Shown here: positions 19,107 through 27,784 of the stretch, piece after piece | Layout: each line of letters starts with the position of its first letter | How positions within the stretch are numbered: position 1 is the stretch's first letter | NCBI RefSeq assembly: GCF_902141855.1 | Contig: NZ_CABFVH010000020.1 | Location: 1 to 64,000 of the forward strand | Direction of reading: 5' to 3' | Source of the DNA: Methylobacterium dankookense | GTDB lineage: Bacteria > Pseudomonadota > Alphaproteobacteria > Rhizobiales > Beijerinckiaceae | Length of the DNA stretch: 64,000 bases | Program-made: the position numbers and the translations under genes | Notes under the pieces: generated by a model | Told to the model about the DNA's origin: nothing | Databases searched by the model: none | The model's input: only the letters and a program-made list of their open reading frames with translations

Positions 19107-19724
19107 ATGTCCATGTCTGGCGCCGGTTTGGCAAGCGGTGGGGTTACGCGGAGCAGTCTTCAGGACGCGGTCGATGCGGCGGATGTGGCGGGTTCTTGGT
19201 CCTGGGATATTCCCGCCGATCGCGTCCGGGCCGACGCGCTGGTCGCGCTCCTCTTCAACGTCGATCCTGCTGAGGCCGAGAAGGGGGCTCCGCTTGAGAC
19301 GTTCGTGTCTGGCATCCACCCCGAGGATCGTGAGCGTGTCGCCGGCATGATCAGCGATGGCGTCAGGACAAGCGGCAGCTTTCTGTCAGAATTCAGGGTG
19401 TGCTCGGCAGATGGCCGCATACGGTGGATCATCTCGCGCGGTCGGTTCGAGAAGGCAACGGCAGGCGTTGCGCCGAGAGGCCGTGGCATCATCATCGATA
19501 TCACTCGGACACGCCTCGATGAGGAGGCGAGTGACCCAGCTATGCATGTACCGGTAGAAACGCCGCTACAACGAGCCGCGGGCAGCTTACTGGCAGGGCA
19601 CAAGGCGATTGCTGAGATCGAGGATCAGCCATTGCTGCGCCAGGTCGCCGACCTGCTCTTATTGGAGGTAGGGCGAGTCCTCGGCGCACAGATCGAAAAC
19701 GCTCGGCGCAAACGCATGAACTGA
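19107..19724 (+). CDS. PAS-domain protein
   Basis: A 205-residue protein with one PAS_3-type fold. After a short N-terminus it reads DVAGSWSWDIPADRVRAD, then FVSGIHPEDRERV and SEFRVCSADGRIRWIISRGR, and closes with RGRGIIIDITRTR. The tail (residues 150-205) is helical but has no HisKA, GGDEF or HTH domain, so it may be a stand-alone sensor or a truncated kinase. The start at 19107 follows GCAGGG and begins where homology starts; an in-frame ATG at 19113 is an alternative. Confidence 0.72.
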   Translation: MSMSGAGLASGGVTRSSLQDAVDAADVAGSWSWDIPADRVRADALVALLFNVDPAEAEKGAPLETFVSGIHPEDRERVAGMISDGVRTSGSFLSEFRVCSADGRIRWIISRGRFEKATAGVAPRGRGIIIDITRTRLDEEASDPAMHVPVETPLQRAAGSLLAGHKAIAEIEDQPLLRQVADLLLLEVGRVLGAQIENARRKRMN

Positions 19725-19759
19725 GAGCAGGCCAAGGCAGCGTCGAACCGATCTTTCGC

Positions 19760-20077
19760 TTACCACTCAGATTTGGCGGTATTCTGAACAAAATCCAGGC
19801 AGTGCTGGCGCAGCTGCGGACTCTTAATCCCGATGAAAGACTGAAGCAGCGTTGATGCCTCTGCTAGGCTAGCTGCCGCATCGTCCAGCTTTGCACTGGC
19901 GCTATTTCTGCCCTGCAGTACGGCCCTCGTCACTCCTAGGGCATCCGTTAGCAGATCGAGCGTGTGCCATGCAGAATCAGGCAGCTGCTCCAATGCCCCG
20001 CCATCTGCATGCTCTTTGAAGGCATTGTGATCGTCGGTCTTTTCGGCATGACCAGGGCCAACATGGACCATCTGCAT
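19760..20077 (-). CDS. Hypothetical protein
   Basis: A 105-residue hydrophilic protein from the ATG at 20077; in-frame GTG (20146) and TTG (20164) codons could extend it to 134 residues, and the upstream residues (SSVIIGASLDRSVAIHL) look protein-like. The C-terminal half is helical (LTDALGVTRAVLQGRN, AAASLAEASTLLQSF). No family is recognised. It is flanked by the PAS gene (convergent) and a frameshifted gene. Confidence 0.45.
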   Translation of the reverse strand: MQMVHVGPGHAEKTDDHNAFKEHADGGALEQLPDSAWHTLDLLTDALGVTRAVLQGRNSASAKLDDAAASLAEASTLLQSFIGIKSPQLRQHCLDFVQNTAKSEW

Positions 20078-20227
20078 CTCTGCTTTGGCAGGCTTCGGTG
20101 ATAGGTGGATCGCCACGGAACGATCGAGCGACGCACCTATGATCACGCTCGACCTGTAGGCCAAAAGCGCTTTGCATGCAATTTAAAGTAGAGTGAACGC
20201 GCGGTTAATCGATTGCCGGCGTCGGCC

Positions 20228-20262
20228 GGCGGGACCGCCGCAATCCTGCGGTCAGTCCCGCC
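20228..20262 (-). terminator. Hairpin downstream of the frameshifted gene
   Basis: Arms GGCGGGAC (20228-20235) and GTCCCGCC (20255-20262) pair perfectly, with an inner CCGC/GCGG pairing. It lies about 58 bases past the stop of the leftward broken gene. No T-tract follows in that direction, so the terminator role is a guess. Confidence 0.35.
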
Positions 20263-20319
20263 TTGGTCAGAACGTTGGCGTTAGGGCCTGATAGCATCTG
20301 CCGCAACTGACGAAGGCAT

Positions 20320-20819
20320 TCAGCCGATCAGCGCGTCGCTTCCGCCGAGCAGGTGGAGATTGGCCTGAATATCCAGCAGTCCGTGCTCCGGCGTGAGCAA
20401 GCCGATGTTGCCGTGCAGATCCAGGATACCAGGCAAGTGCGCGTCGACATCAAGATTGAGGCCGTGATGCTCTAATCCAGTGAAGAGGTCACGAGCGCTC
20501 GAAGCTGCGACATCGAGGGAGTGGTCGGCTGTCGAAGCCACGTCTGCGATGATGTCAGATGCGGTCGAAGTTGCGCCGGTAAGCAAGTGGCCGACTTCAG
20601 CGGCAGCACCAATAAAAATCTGTCCGACGCTTGCGTTCAGATTAACATCGCTGTTCAGGTGGAGAAGGTTGGCGGCCTTGCATCAATGTGAATATTTGAA
20701 ACGATGTTGCTGGCGATGCCTGAAATCGAATGGGCGGTTGACGATGTTATCTCCGTGACGGCGTGGCCGGTTTGCGTGATGACATCGCCGAGAAAATTGC
20801 CGAGGTTCAGCAAAGACAT
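20320..20819 (-). pseudogene. Frameshifted hypothetical gene (single-base loss)
   Basis: Two frames join into one protein. The first starts at ATG 20819 (MSLLNLGNFLGDVITQTGH) and stops near 20655. The second ends at 20320 (...HLLGGSDALIG). At 20676-20681 the minus strand reads GCAAGG; adding one A gives D-A-K-A-A-N-L-L-H-L-N-S-D and restores a continuous frame. The span of 500 bases is one short of 501, which fits a single-base deletion (or a sequencing error). The restored 166-residue protein is rich in Ile/Val/Ala/His with repeated DLHGN/DIQANLH phrases. The family is unknown. Confidence 0.6.
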
Positions 20820-21155
20820 GGGATGCGATCCTTTCCCTGGAGCCGTCGCGTTCCCGAAAGACGCGACGATCCAAAAACAAGGAAGCAGATCCAGGGTTCT
20901 CGCACTTTCGGGATCACTGTTTTCAGTGTCTGGTAAAATCCTGAGCGGGCAATGTCGCGCGGGGGTAGGCCCATGGCGCATCGATTGCCACGAGAGCCGC
21001 GGAGCCTCCGTGGCAGCGCCCGACGCCTCGACCTCCTGTCCGCCCCCGAACGAAAACCTCAGGATCATTCCGGTAGGGCAAGCATGATCCCGAAGCCGCA
21101 TCAGCGAGACCGCGACGCGCGACTGCGGCAGGTCGAGGAACGCCAGCCGGTCGTC

Positions 21156-21497
21156 CTACCGAGGCAGTGGCTCGTCCTTCTCATCGGAACGCGATGGCGG
21201 ATCGCCCACGTCGTTGCGCCTTTTCAGGCTCTCGACGGCTTCGGCCACTCCACCGAACGTGTCGGCGATCGCCTCCGCATACGTCTGGACGATGAACTCA
21301 ACTCGCTCAGGATCCGCCTGGCTGCCCGCAGCGTCGGTCTCTGAGGCGACGACAGCCACGTGATCTCGCGCCACTGCGCGGATGTGCTCGGGCGAGACAT
21401 CGTGATCGGCGTAGAAGCGTGCAGCCACATCCATCACCAGTAGCTTCAGCGCCATCATGTCGGCACGGGCTTTCAGCGTCTCGTCCGGCATGCTCAT
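21156..21497 (-). CDS. Hypothetical protein
   Basis: A 113-residue acidic, mostly helical protein (MALKLLVMDVAARFYADHD, VEFIVQTYAEAIADTFGGVAE patterns) with a charged tail ending KDEPLPR. AGGGAT precedes the ATG at 21497. No family or catalytic residues are recognised. Composition and codon use support a true gene within the accessory stretch. Confidence 0.55.
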   Translation of the reverse strand: MSMPDETLKARADMMALKLLVMDVAARFYADHDVSPEHIRAVARDHVAVVASETDAAGSQADPERVEFIVQTYAEAIADTFGGVAEAVESLKRRNDVGDPPSRSDEKDEPLPR

Positions 21498-21682
21498 GCT
21501 CAGATCCCTGGATCTTCTCGCGCCACTGCCAGCGCAGTCGCGCCTTCTAGCGCCAGCGAGATACCGTGTCTCGCTCGCCCGACTCGCCGGGCATTCTCAG
21601 AATGGTGCCGTGCCGCGGCCGAGCGTTTCCGCGCTGACCACGAGCCAGTTATCACGACCGAGACTGAGCGTCTGGGAAGCTT

Positions 21683-21952
21683 TCACTGCGCACGTGGGCT
21701 GAATTTTGGTCCTGGACAGCGTGTCCCGGTCTCCGCGTTCAGGTGCACCTGTGTCTTCCACAGCACCGTACAAGGATCGCATCCACCTGCGCGCGCCAGC
21801 AGCAGCATATCAGTCATAAGATCGACAATATCGCATTCGGCGACGTCGTTGCTTTCAGTCGGGTGGCGCCAACGGTGTTGGCAATCATCTTCTTGCAGGT
21901 AGAAGCCGAGCGTCTTACGGGCGAGTCCCACCCTCGCTGATACCGTAGGCAT
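21683..21952 (-). CDS. Hypothetical protein with strong ribosome-binding site
   Basis: An 89-residue protein preceded by a near-perfect AAGGAGGA site, which makes this frame credible despite no recognised family. It contains NDVAECDIVDLMTDMLLLAR followed by AGGCDPCTVLW, with CxxC in the latter, and a His/Trp-rich N-terminal third. The CxxC plus His residues could bind a metal, but that is speculative. An inverted AACGTACGTT palindrome lies about 60 bases upstream (22012-22021). Confidence 0.55.
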   Translation of the reverse strand: MPTVSARVGLARKTLGFYLQEDDCQHRWRHPTESNDVAECDIVDLMTDMLLLARAGGCDPCTVLWKTQVHLNAETGTRCPGPKFSPRAQ

Positions 21953-22373
21953 GGACGTCCTCCTTGACCGTCCGAGCTCGCAAATTGCTCAGCTAGGTTC
22001 GGTCTAGCGCAACGTACGTTCACGCTAACAGTCGGTTGCATTCAATGGTTCGCGGCATTGCGCCGTCCCCATCCCGAACGACGGACAAGTCGGTCGTTTC
22101 GTCAGCGAAATTCTGACCGCTGTCCGTTCGGCGAGGGTTTGATGTTCACAGGTGGCGAGAAGCTTTCCGGAACAGTCCAGAATGGAGACGGGTTGCACCG
22201 CTTCTCTGCTTTGAAGGCTAGTCCTCCGAATCGTCCTGCGAGAGAGGACAATTCGATCGTATCTTGGGAAGTACAGCTTCCTACTTGGACAGCGGCCCAT
22301 CCTGCTCGATATGGAGCGATGGCAGGTCACCGGGCGGCTGGGGCTAGGAGGCGCCAATGCCGTACGGTGCCGA
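21953..22373. other. Intergenic region, no clear gene
   Basis: The 421 bases upstream of the CxxC hypothetical gene hold a 10-base perfect palindrome AACGTACGTT at about 22012-22021, which may be an operator. Frames on both strands exist but have shadow-like composition (high Arg/Ser/Pro) and no ribosome-binding sites. I see nothing else. Confidence 0.4.
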
Positions 22374-22652
22374 TCAGCCGGCCGAGAACATCGCCTGGAA
22401 AACAGCCTGATTTCCAGCGATCAGGGTCGGCGCCTTGGGTAGATCCCGCCTCAGGCAGGATGCGAAGCCATAGTAGCAAGATAGCAGCTCGGGGTCGGGC
22501 GCACCGACGTACAGGCGCCGGCGGCCAACCTCATTACGGACCTCGATCAGCATCATGTCCTTCGGGCGACCGGAGGCGGCATACTGGTCGGCGAACAGCT
22601 CCTCGATATCGCTGCCTTGGCAGAGATCGAACAGGCGGGTGGCCCACAGCAT
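22374..22652 (-). CDS. Hypothetical protein
   Basis: A 92-residue protein with balanced composition: MLWATRLFDLCQGSDIEELF, then MMLIEVRNEVGRRRLYVG and CYYGFASCLRRDLP. It looks like a small folded domain, but no family is recognised. The start site is weak (GAGACG). Neighbours are degraded, so it may also be a surviving piece of a larger mobile segment. Confidence 0.45.
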   Translation of the reverse strand: MLWATRLFDLCQGSDIEELFADQYAASGRPKDMMLIEVRNEVGRRRLYVGAPDPELLSCYYGFASCLRRDLPKAPTLIAGNQAVFQAMFSAG

Positions 22653-22880
22653 CGAACGTCTCGTCGGTCCTACGCAGATCCCGAACCGCTAGGCCGCCCC
22701 ATCTGGCCACGCCGTGCCGTTTGGCACTTGCCAGTGTAAGGGCTTGGCGGGGCCGACCGATCCCCCTCCCCCTCTGCCGGGGCCCCTGGGATCGGCGAGC
22801 GTATACGGGTGGTCGGGGCCACGACGTTTTCTGGTGCCAGGGTCCGAAACCCTGTGCCGGGGTAACAGGTGACAGCGCTT

Positions 22881-23283
22881 ATGGCTGAGAATGGCGGGCC
22901 GAAATTCCTCTCCCGGGCTGAGTTCGCCCGGCGGCACGGCTTAGGCCGCAAGACCGTAACGGACTAGAAGCAAAAGGATTTGCCGGTTCTCGACGAGGCT
23001 GGCCGTGTTGATGTCGAGGCTATCGAATGGAACCTCGACCAGTGGCCAGATCGATGCCGAGCACGAGCAACGCGATCGGGAACCACCGTCGGAACCCCAC
23101 CGGATCCATCCGCTGACGGACTACTTGGCCCCGAACATGCCAGTGAAGGCTGTTCCCATGACGACACGCCAGAGCAGGACGGTCGAGGTGTTGAGACGGC
23201 CCACGCTCGTGAGAACGAGGGCCTCACTTGGAGCCACTCGCGATCGCGTTGCGATCGGGAACGGCTCTAAGCTCTTGTTTTGA
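22881..23283 (+). pseudogene. Broken HTH gene with in-frame TAG and a frameshift
   Basis: From ATG 22881 the frame reads FLSRAEFARRHGLGRKTVTD and is then cut by TAG at 22965-22967 (codon 29). The same frame continues with KQKDLPVLDEAGRVDVEAIE and WNLDQWPD. The helix-turn-helix followed by a basic linker resembles phage terminase small subunits or MerR-like DNA-binding starts, where a Trp is expected at the stop. After about 23050 the plausible continuation (IDAEHEQRDREPPSEP) is in the next frame and ends at 23283. The gene is therefore doubly broken, probably a prophage relic. Confidence 0.55.
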
Positions 23284-25005
23284 CGCCCTCTCTTCCGCCG
23301 AGCCGGTGTCCACTTCGGCGGAGAGCGCTCTGGGCGTCGATCGTGAACTGAGCATGGTGACCTGCCGGAGCAGGCTCCCGAGCTGTTCGGCCGAGTAGGG
23401 CTTGTGCAGCAACTCGAAGCCGTGGCTGCCCTCCTTGGCGAGCACGTGGCTATACCCCGAAGCCAGCACCACCGGCAGATCAGGTAGGCGGCATCGTAGC
23501 TCCTCAGCCAACGCGAGGCCGCCCATGCCCGGCATCACCACGTCCGAGAACACCACGTCGAACCCGTCGCCGTCCGAGCCGAGCCGCTCCAGTGCTGCCT
23601 CGGCGTTTGATGCCTATTCCGGCGCATAGCCAAGGTCTTGCAGGATCTGGGTCGTGAAGTGGCCGACCTCGGCGTTGTCCTCGACCACGAGAACCTTCCG
23701 GCCAGCGCCATCAATTGTACTCGTCTCTCCAGACTGCTCGATGGCAGCAGTATCCGCCGCTTCGACCTCCGGCAGGTACAGCGTGAAGGTGGTGCCCTTG
23801 CCGACCTCACTCACGACGTCGATGTCGCCGCCCGACTGCTTGGCAAAGCCGAAGACCTGGGAAAGGCCGAGTCCAGTGCCTTTGCCCACTTCCTTGGTCG
23901 TGAAGAACGGCTCGAAGATGCGGGCGAGATCGCCCGGCGCGATGCCCGTACCGGTATCGGTCAGCGCTATCGCGACGAAGGTGGAGCGCGAGCTGGCGTG
24001 GCCTCGGATCGCCGGAAGTGGATGGTTGCGGGCCAACCTCAAGGTCAGCCTGCCCTCGCCGTCCATCGCATCACGGGCGTTGACCGCCATGTTCACCAGA
24101 GCGGTCTCAAATTGGCTGCGGTCGCAGTAGACGTGGCAGGGGGCGTCCGACGCCTCCAGCACAACCCGGATGCGAGCACCAGTGACCGTGTCGAGCATCT
24201 CGGCAATGCCGCGCAGGCAGGCGCCGACCTCGAAGGTCTCGGGCTTGAGCGCCTGCCGCCGGGCGAAGGCGAGAAGCTGGCCGGTGAGCTTGGCAGCGCG
24301 GTCGACCGTGTCCGACACCGCGTCCATGTAGCGCCGCCTCCGCTCCTCCGGCAGGTTCGGCCGGCGCAGGAAATCGACCGATGAGCGGATGATGGTCAGC
24401 AGATTGTTGAAGTCGTGCGCCACGCCGCCGGTGAGCTGGCCCACCGCCTCCATCTTCTGCGACTGCCGCAGCGCCTCCTCGGCGATCGCGCGCTCGCCGA
24501 TGGCCTCGGCGGCACGCGTCTCCAGCATGACGTTCAACTCGCGCAGCTCCGCCTCGCGGGCGCGCAACTCTTCCAGGCGCGCCCTGGCCTCGTACTGGCG
24601 CCGACGCCCACGTAGAGCGGCGGTGACCACGCTGATCAGGGTCGTGGGGTGAAAGGGGCGTTCCAAGAAGCTGACGTTGCCGAGGATGCGCGTCAGGCGC
24701 GCTGCCGTCGGGCTACGATCCGCCCCGCCCTGGCGGGTGAGCACGATGAACGGCATGTCCGACCACGCCGGCTGTTCGCCGATCCAGCCGCTGAGCGGGG
24801 TTAGGTCGGCGGTGCGCACCGTCTCCTCGGTCACGAGCGCCGCCCCGGCGATCTCAGCGAGGCCCTGCACCAGTTCCGAAAGGCTCGGAACCACCAGCGC
24901 CGCGAGGCCGGATTCGGTGAGCAACTGCCGAGCCAGTGCGGCATCGCGCCCGTGCGGGGCGAGGACCAGCACGCGCTCGGACAGCGGGTTGTTCGGCACC
25001 GTCAC
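23224..25005 (-). pseudogene. Hybrid histidine kinase interrupted by an in-frame TAG
   Basis: From the GTG at 25005, an N-terminal degenerate receiver-like domain (residues 8-130) is followed by a helical linker, HisKA with the phospho-acceptor His197 in GGVAHDFNNLL, and HATPase_c with the N, G1 (DTGTGIAP), F (FEPFFTTK) and G2 (GTGLGL) boxes. A C-terminal receiver begins KVLVVEDN but is cut by TAG at 23614-23616 (codon 464). The same frame resumes and carries FSDVVMPGM with the phospho-acceptor Asp487, ending at 23224. As read, the 463-residue product keeps the kinase but loses the phospho-Asp. The GTGA overlap with the KaiC-like gene shows a co-translated pair. Confidence 0.8.
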
Positions 25006-26522
25006 GGTTGGTCGCTGTCCAGCAACGCTTGGTCCTTCACCAGAGTGGGTACACCGCGCAGCACGCCCTGGAAGTTGCGCAGCGGTTCGCCGACCCGCAG
25101 CCCCGTGCCTGTGATGCGATACTCGCGGATCGTGTCCTCGTGCGCACCGGTGCGCTTCTTCACGGCCGAAATCGCCCGACGTACCTGCCCGCGCGCCTCG
25201 AAGTAGCGCAACAGGATCACTGTGTCGGCGAGGTAGGTGACGTCAACAGGACTCCTCATGTCACCGACCAGACCATGCTGGGCCACGGTCAGGAAGGTCG
25301 TGGCACCTTGGCGGTTGAGATACTGCAGCAATTCGTGAACGTGCAGAATGAGCGCGTTCTCCTGCGGCATCGCCGCCTGGTAGCCGTTGAGGCTGTCGAT
25401 CACGACGGTCTTTGCCCGCGCCTCGTCGACCTGACACCGCACGAGGTGGGCGAACTCGCCCGGCGACAGCTCGGCCGCGTCGACCTGCTCGATGGTCAGC
25501 TGACCCTGGTCGCGCAGGCCCGCGAGGTCGAACCCCATCGCCCGGGTGCGCTCCAGCAACACGCCGAGTTCCTCATCGAAGATGAACATTGCCGCCTTCT
25601 CGCCACGCGCGACGGCGGCGAGTACGTACTGGATCGCGAACAGCGACTTGCCGGTGCCGGCCGGCCCGAGGATCAAGGTGCTCGATCCTGCCTCGACACC
25701 GCCGCCGAGAAGGGCATCGAGTTCGATCACGCCGCTCCCGAGCTGATTGCGGACAAACGCCGTCTTATGCTCCAGAGCGATGAGGCGCGGAAACACACGC
25801 ACGCCGCCGGTGGAGATGCAGAAGTCGTGGTAGCCGCCGCGGAAGCGCTGGCTGCGGTACTTGAGCACCCGCAGGCGTCGCCGCTCGGCGCCGTAGTCAG
25901 GCGCCAGCTCATCAAGGCGGACCACCGCGTGGGTGACGCTGTGCACGGTCTTGTCGAGGGCGTCGGCGGTGAGGTCGTCGAGCAACAGCACGGTCGTGCC
26001 CTGGCGCGCGAAGTAGTGCTTGAGTGCCAGGATCTGGCGCCGATAGCGCAGCGAGCCGCCGGCGAGCAGGCGGATCTCGGACAAGCTGTCGAGCACGACA
26101 CGGGCCGGTTTGGTCGCTTCGACCTGCTCGAAGATCGCCTTCGTCGCCTCGCCGAGTTCGAGGTCGGAAGTGTAGAGCAGGCTTTGCTGCTGCTCGGCGT
26201 CGAGCAAGCTTTCGGGAGGGATCAACTCGTAGACGGTGATCAAGTCGCCGATCGTCCAGTCGTGCGAGCGGGCGGTCTCAAGCAACTCCTCGCGCGTCTC
26301 GGACAGACTGATATAGAGGCCGCGCTCGCCCCGGCGGGCACCTTCCAGCAGGAACTGCAAGGCAATTGTGGTCTTGCCGGTGCCGGGGTTGCCCTCCAAG
26401 AGGTAGAGGCGGTCGCGGACGAAGCCGCCGCTGAGCACGTCGTCGAGACCGAGGACGCCCAGCATCGCCTTGCCAGAGTAGTCGGGCGCGGGTTCGGTTT
26501 CAGTCTCGATGTCAGCAGCCAT
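25002..26522 (-). CDS. KaiC-like double-domain RecA ATPase
   Basis: A 506-residue protein with two KaiC/RecA domains. Walker A motifs are GNPGTGKTT (residues 44-52) and GPAGTGKS (286-293, Lys292). Walker B-like strands are VVLDSLSE and TVVIDSLNGY. KaiC homologs outside cyanobacteria act in stress or signalling rather than a full clock, and no kaiA or kaiB is in the window. The AAGGAG site fits either ATG 26522 or an in-frame TTG at 26528. It overlaps the downstream kinase gene by GTGA, implying that the ATPase and kinase work together. Confidence 0.88.
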   Translation of the reverse strand: MAADIETETEPAPDYSGKAMLGVLGLDDVLSGGFVRDRLYLLEGNPGTGKTTIALQFLLEGARRGERGLYISLSETREELLETARSHDWTIGDLITVYELIPPESLLDAEQQQSLLYTSDLELGEATKAIFEQVEATKPARVVLDSLSEIRLLAGGSLRYRRQILALKHYFARQGTTVLLLDDLTADALDKTVHSVTHAVVRLDELAPDYGAERRRLRVLKYRSQRFRGGYHDFCISTGGVRVFPRLIALEHKTAFVRNQLGSGVIELDALLGGGVEAGSSTLILGPAGTGKSLFAIQYVLAAVARGEKAAMFIFDEELGVLLERTRAMGFDLAGLRDQGQLTIEQVDAAELSPGEFAHLVRCQVDEARAKTVVIDSLNGYQAAMPQENALILHVHELLQYLNRQGATTFLTVAQHGLVGDMRSPVDVTYLADTVILLRYFEARGQVRRAISAVKKRTGAHEDTIREYRITGTGLRVGEPLRNFQGVLRGVPTLVKDQALLDSDQP

Positions 26523-26751
26523 AGGCAATCGACTCCTTAGCCATCACAGCTGGCAGCGTGTGAGCGGGGATGGTTGGCGGCATCTTGGCGAGGTCTGCCT
26601 CGGCGCGAGGCGGGATCATGCATTTGCTGAAGATCAAGCCAGAGGTGGCCTGGCAATCCTGAAAGTCAGCGAGGCTGGGCAATATGCGCTCGCGCTGCAC
26701 GGTGACCGGATGCAGCAGTCTAAGCTCAGGGCCGAACACAAAGGCAGCCAT
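26512..26751 (-). CDS. Hypothetical small protein upstream of the KaiC-like gene (weak)
   Basis: A 79-residue frame starting MAAFVFGPELRLLHPVTVQR, with GGAAGCGGAG just upstream of the ATG. It would overlap the KaiC-like start by 11 bases, suggesting translational coupling if real. No family is recognised and the C-terminal part (PPTIPAHTLPAVMAKE) is unremarkable. The alternative is a non-coding leader for the KaiC-kinase operon. Confidence 0.3.
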   Translation of the reverse strand: MAAFVFGPELRLLHPVTVQRERILPSLADFQDCQATSGLIFSKCMIPPRAEADLAKMPPTIPAHTLPAVMAKESIAYGC

Positions 26752-26971
26752 CTCTCCGCTTCCGTAACGTTCGACGCGACAGATGCCAAGCAGTGTATAC
26801 ACTACGCGCCAACTCATGCGCCGGGCGCAGGGCGTGCATATTCGTTTAGGGTTGGGGCCCGCGTCATCACCTCGTCCGCCTACCGCAAGATCTAACCGCA
26901 CCCATGAGACACGAACAGCAGAAAGGGCGCCGCAGGGCACCCTTTCCACGCGATCGGCCCGGAGGATGGTC

Positions 26972-27517
26972 TCAAGCGCTCCTGCGCGCGCGCTTGGCCT
27001 TGGTAACGTCCTCGTCGACGTCACCCTCGGAGCCCTCGACGTTGATGCGCTGAGCGATCTCGGAAAGGAGCTGATCAGTCTTCTTCTCTTCCTCTAGCGT
27101 GGCATCGAGCAGCTTGGCCGCGTCCTCGTAGCCAAGCTGGCAAGCCCAGGTCTTGAGCGTGCCATAGCGGGCTATTTCGTAATGCTCGACCGCCTGCGCG
27201 CAGGCCGCGAGCACCGCATCGGCGGCCGGGCTGTCGCCGAAGTCTTCAAGGTCCTCCTCCATCTCGGCCGTCAGGCCCTGCATCGCCTCGCAGGTCTTGC
27301 CCCGGGCCGGCTTTCCGATAATCTCGAACACCTGCTGCAGACGCTCGACTTGATTGGCGCTCTCCTCGGCATGCGTCTCAAACGCTTGGCGCAGCTCCTC
27401 GTGCTCGGCAGCTTTGGCTGATTTCTTCAGGGCCCGTACCGACTGCCGCTCAGCGTAGTAGACATCCTTCAGAGTCTCGTAGAACGCATCCTGAAGTGTT
27501 TTCTGCTTGGTTGCCAT
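26972..27517 (-). CDS. DUF892 (YciE/YciF-type) ferritin-like protein
   Basis: A 181-residue four-helix protein of the DUF892 family. It starts QDAFYETLKDVYYAERQ, has EELRQAFETHAEES, AAYE-type EHYEIARYGTLKTWA, and a late ATLEEEKKTDQLL helix; these Glu/His positions correspond to the ferritin-like di-iron site. A basic C-terminal tail (KAKRARRSA) is added. Relatives (YciF, YciE) are induced by osmotic or general stress. It is one of two DUF892 genes in the window. The ATG at 27517 is the homology start. Confidence 0.85.
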   Translation of the reverse strand: MATKQKTLQDAFYETLKDVYYAERQSVRALKKSAKAAEHEELRQAFETHAEESANQVERLQQVFEIIGKPARGKTCEAMQGLTAEMEEDLEDFGDSPAADAVLAACAQAVEHYEIARYGTLKTWACQLGYEDAAKLLDATLEEEKKTDQLLSEIAQRINVEGSEGDVDEDVTKAKRARRSA

Positions 27518-27784
27518 GGAGCTCAGCTTCCGATTGTTGAATGGTCGAGGCCGTGGGAGTGGTCTCACTGACGGCCAGCATGGTAGAAACGTAGCTCCGG
27601 GCGCGTGGGTCCGAACATTATTCTGGGGGAAGCTGCAAATTTCGGGGAACCGGGTGGCCCGAAGCGGACGTGCGTCGGCAGGCGGGTGTGGAAAGCCGTC
27701 AGGTCTCGGGGTCTGCCAGCGGATGCCGGAAATCGGCGTACATCTGTCCCAGCGCTTCCTTAGTGAAGCCTTCAACGTGCGTGT

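Noticed and set aside
22058-22888. 276-codon open frame on the plus strand
   Set aside because: It is rich in Arg/Pro/Gly/Ser, has no ribosome-binding site, and overlaps the more protein-like leftward frame at 22374-22652.
25002-26522. A full circadian kai system
   Set aside because: Only a KaiC-like protein is present; no kaiA or kaiB gene is in the window, so a clock role is not claimed.
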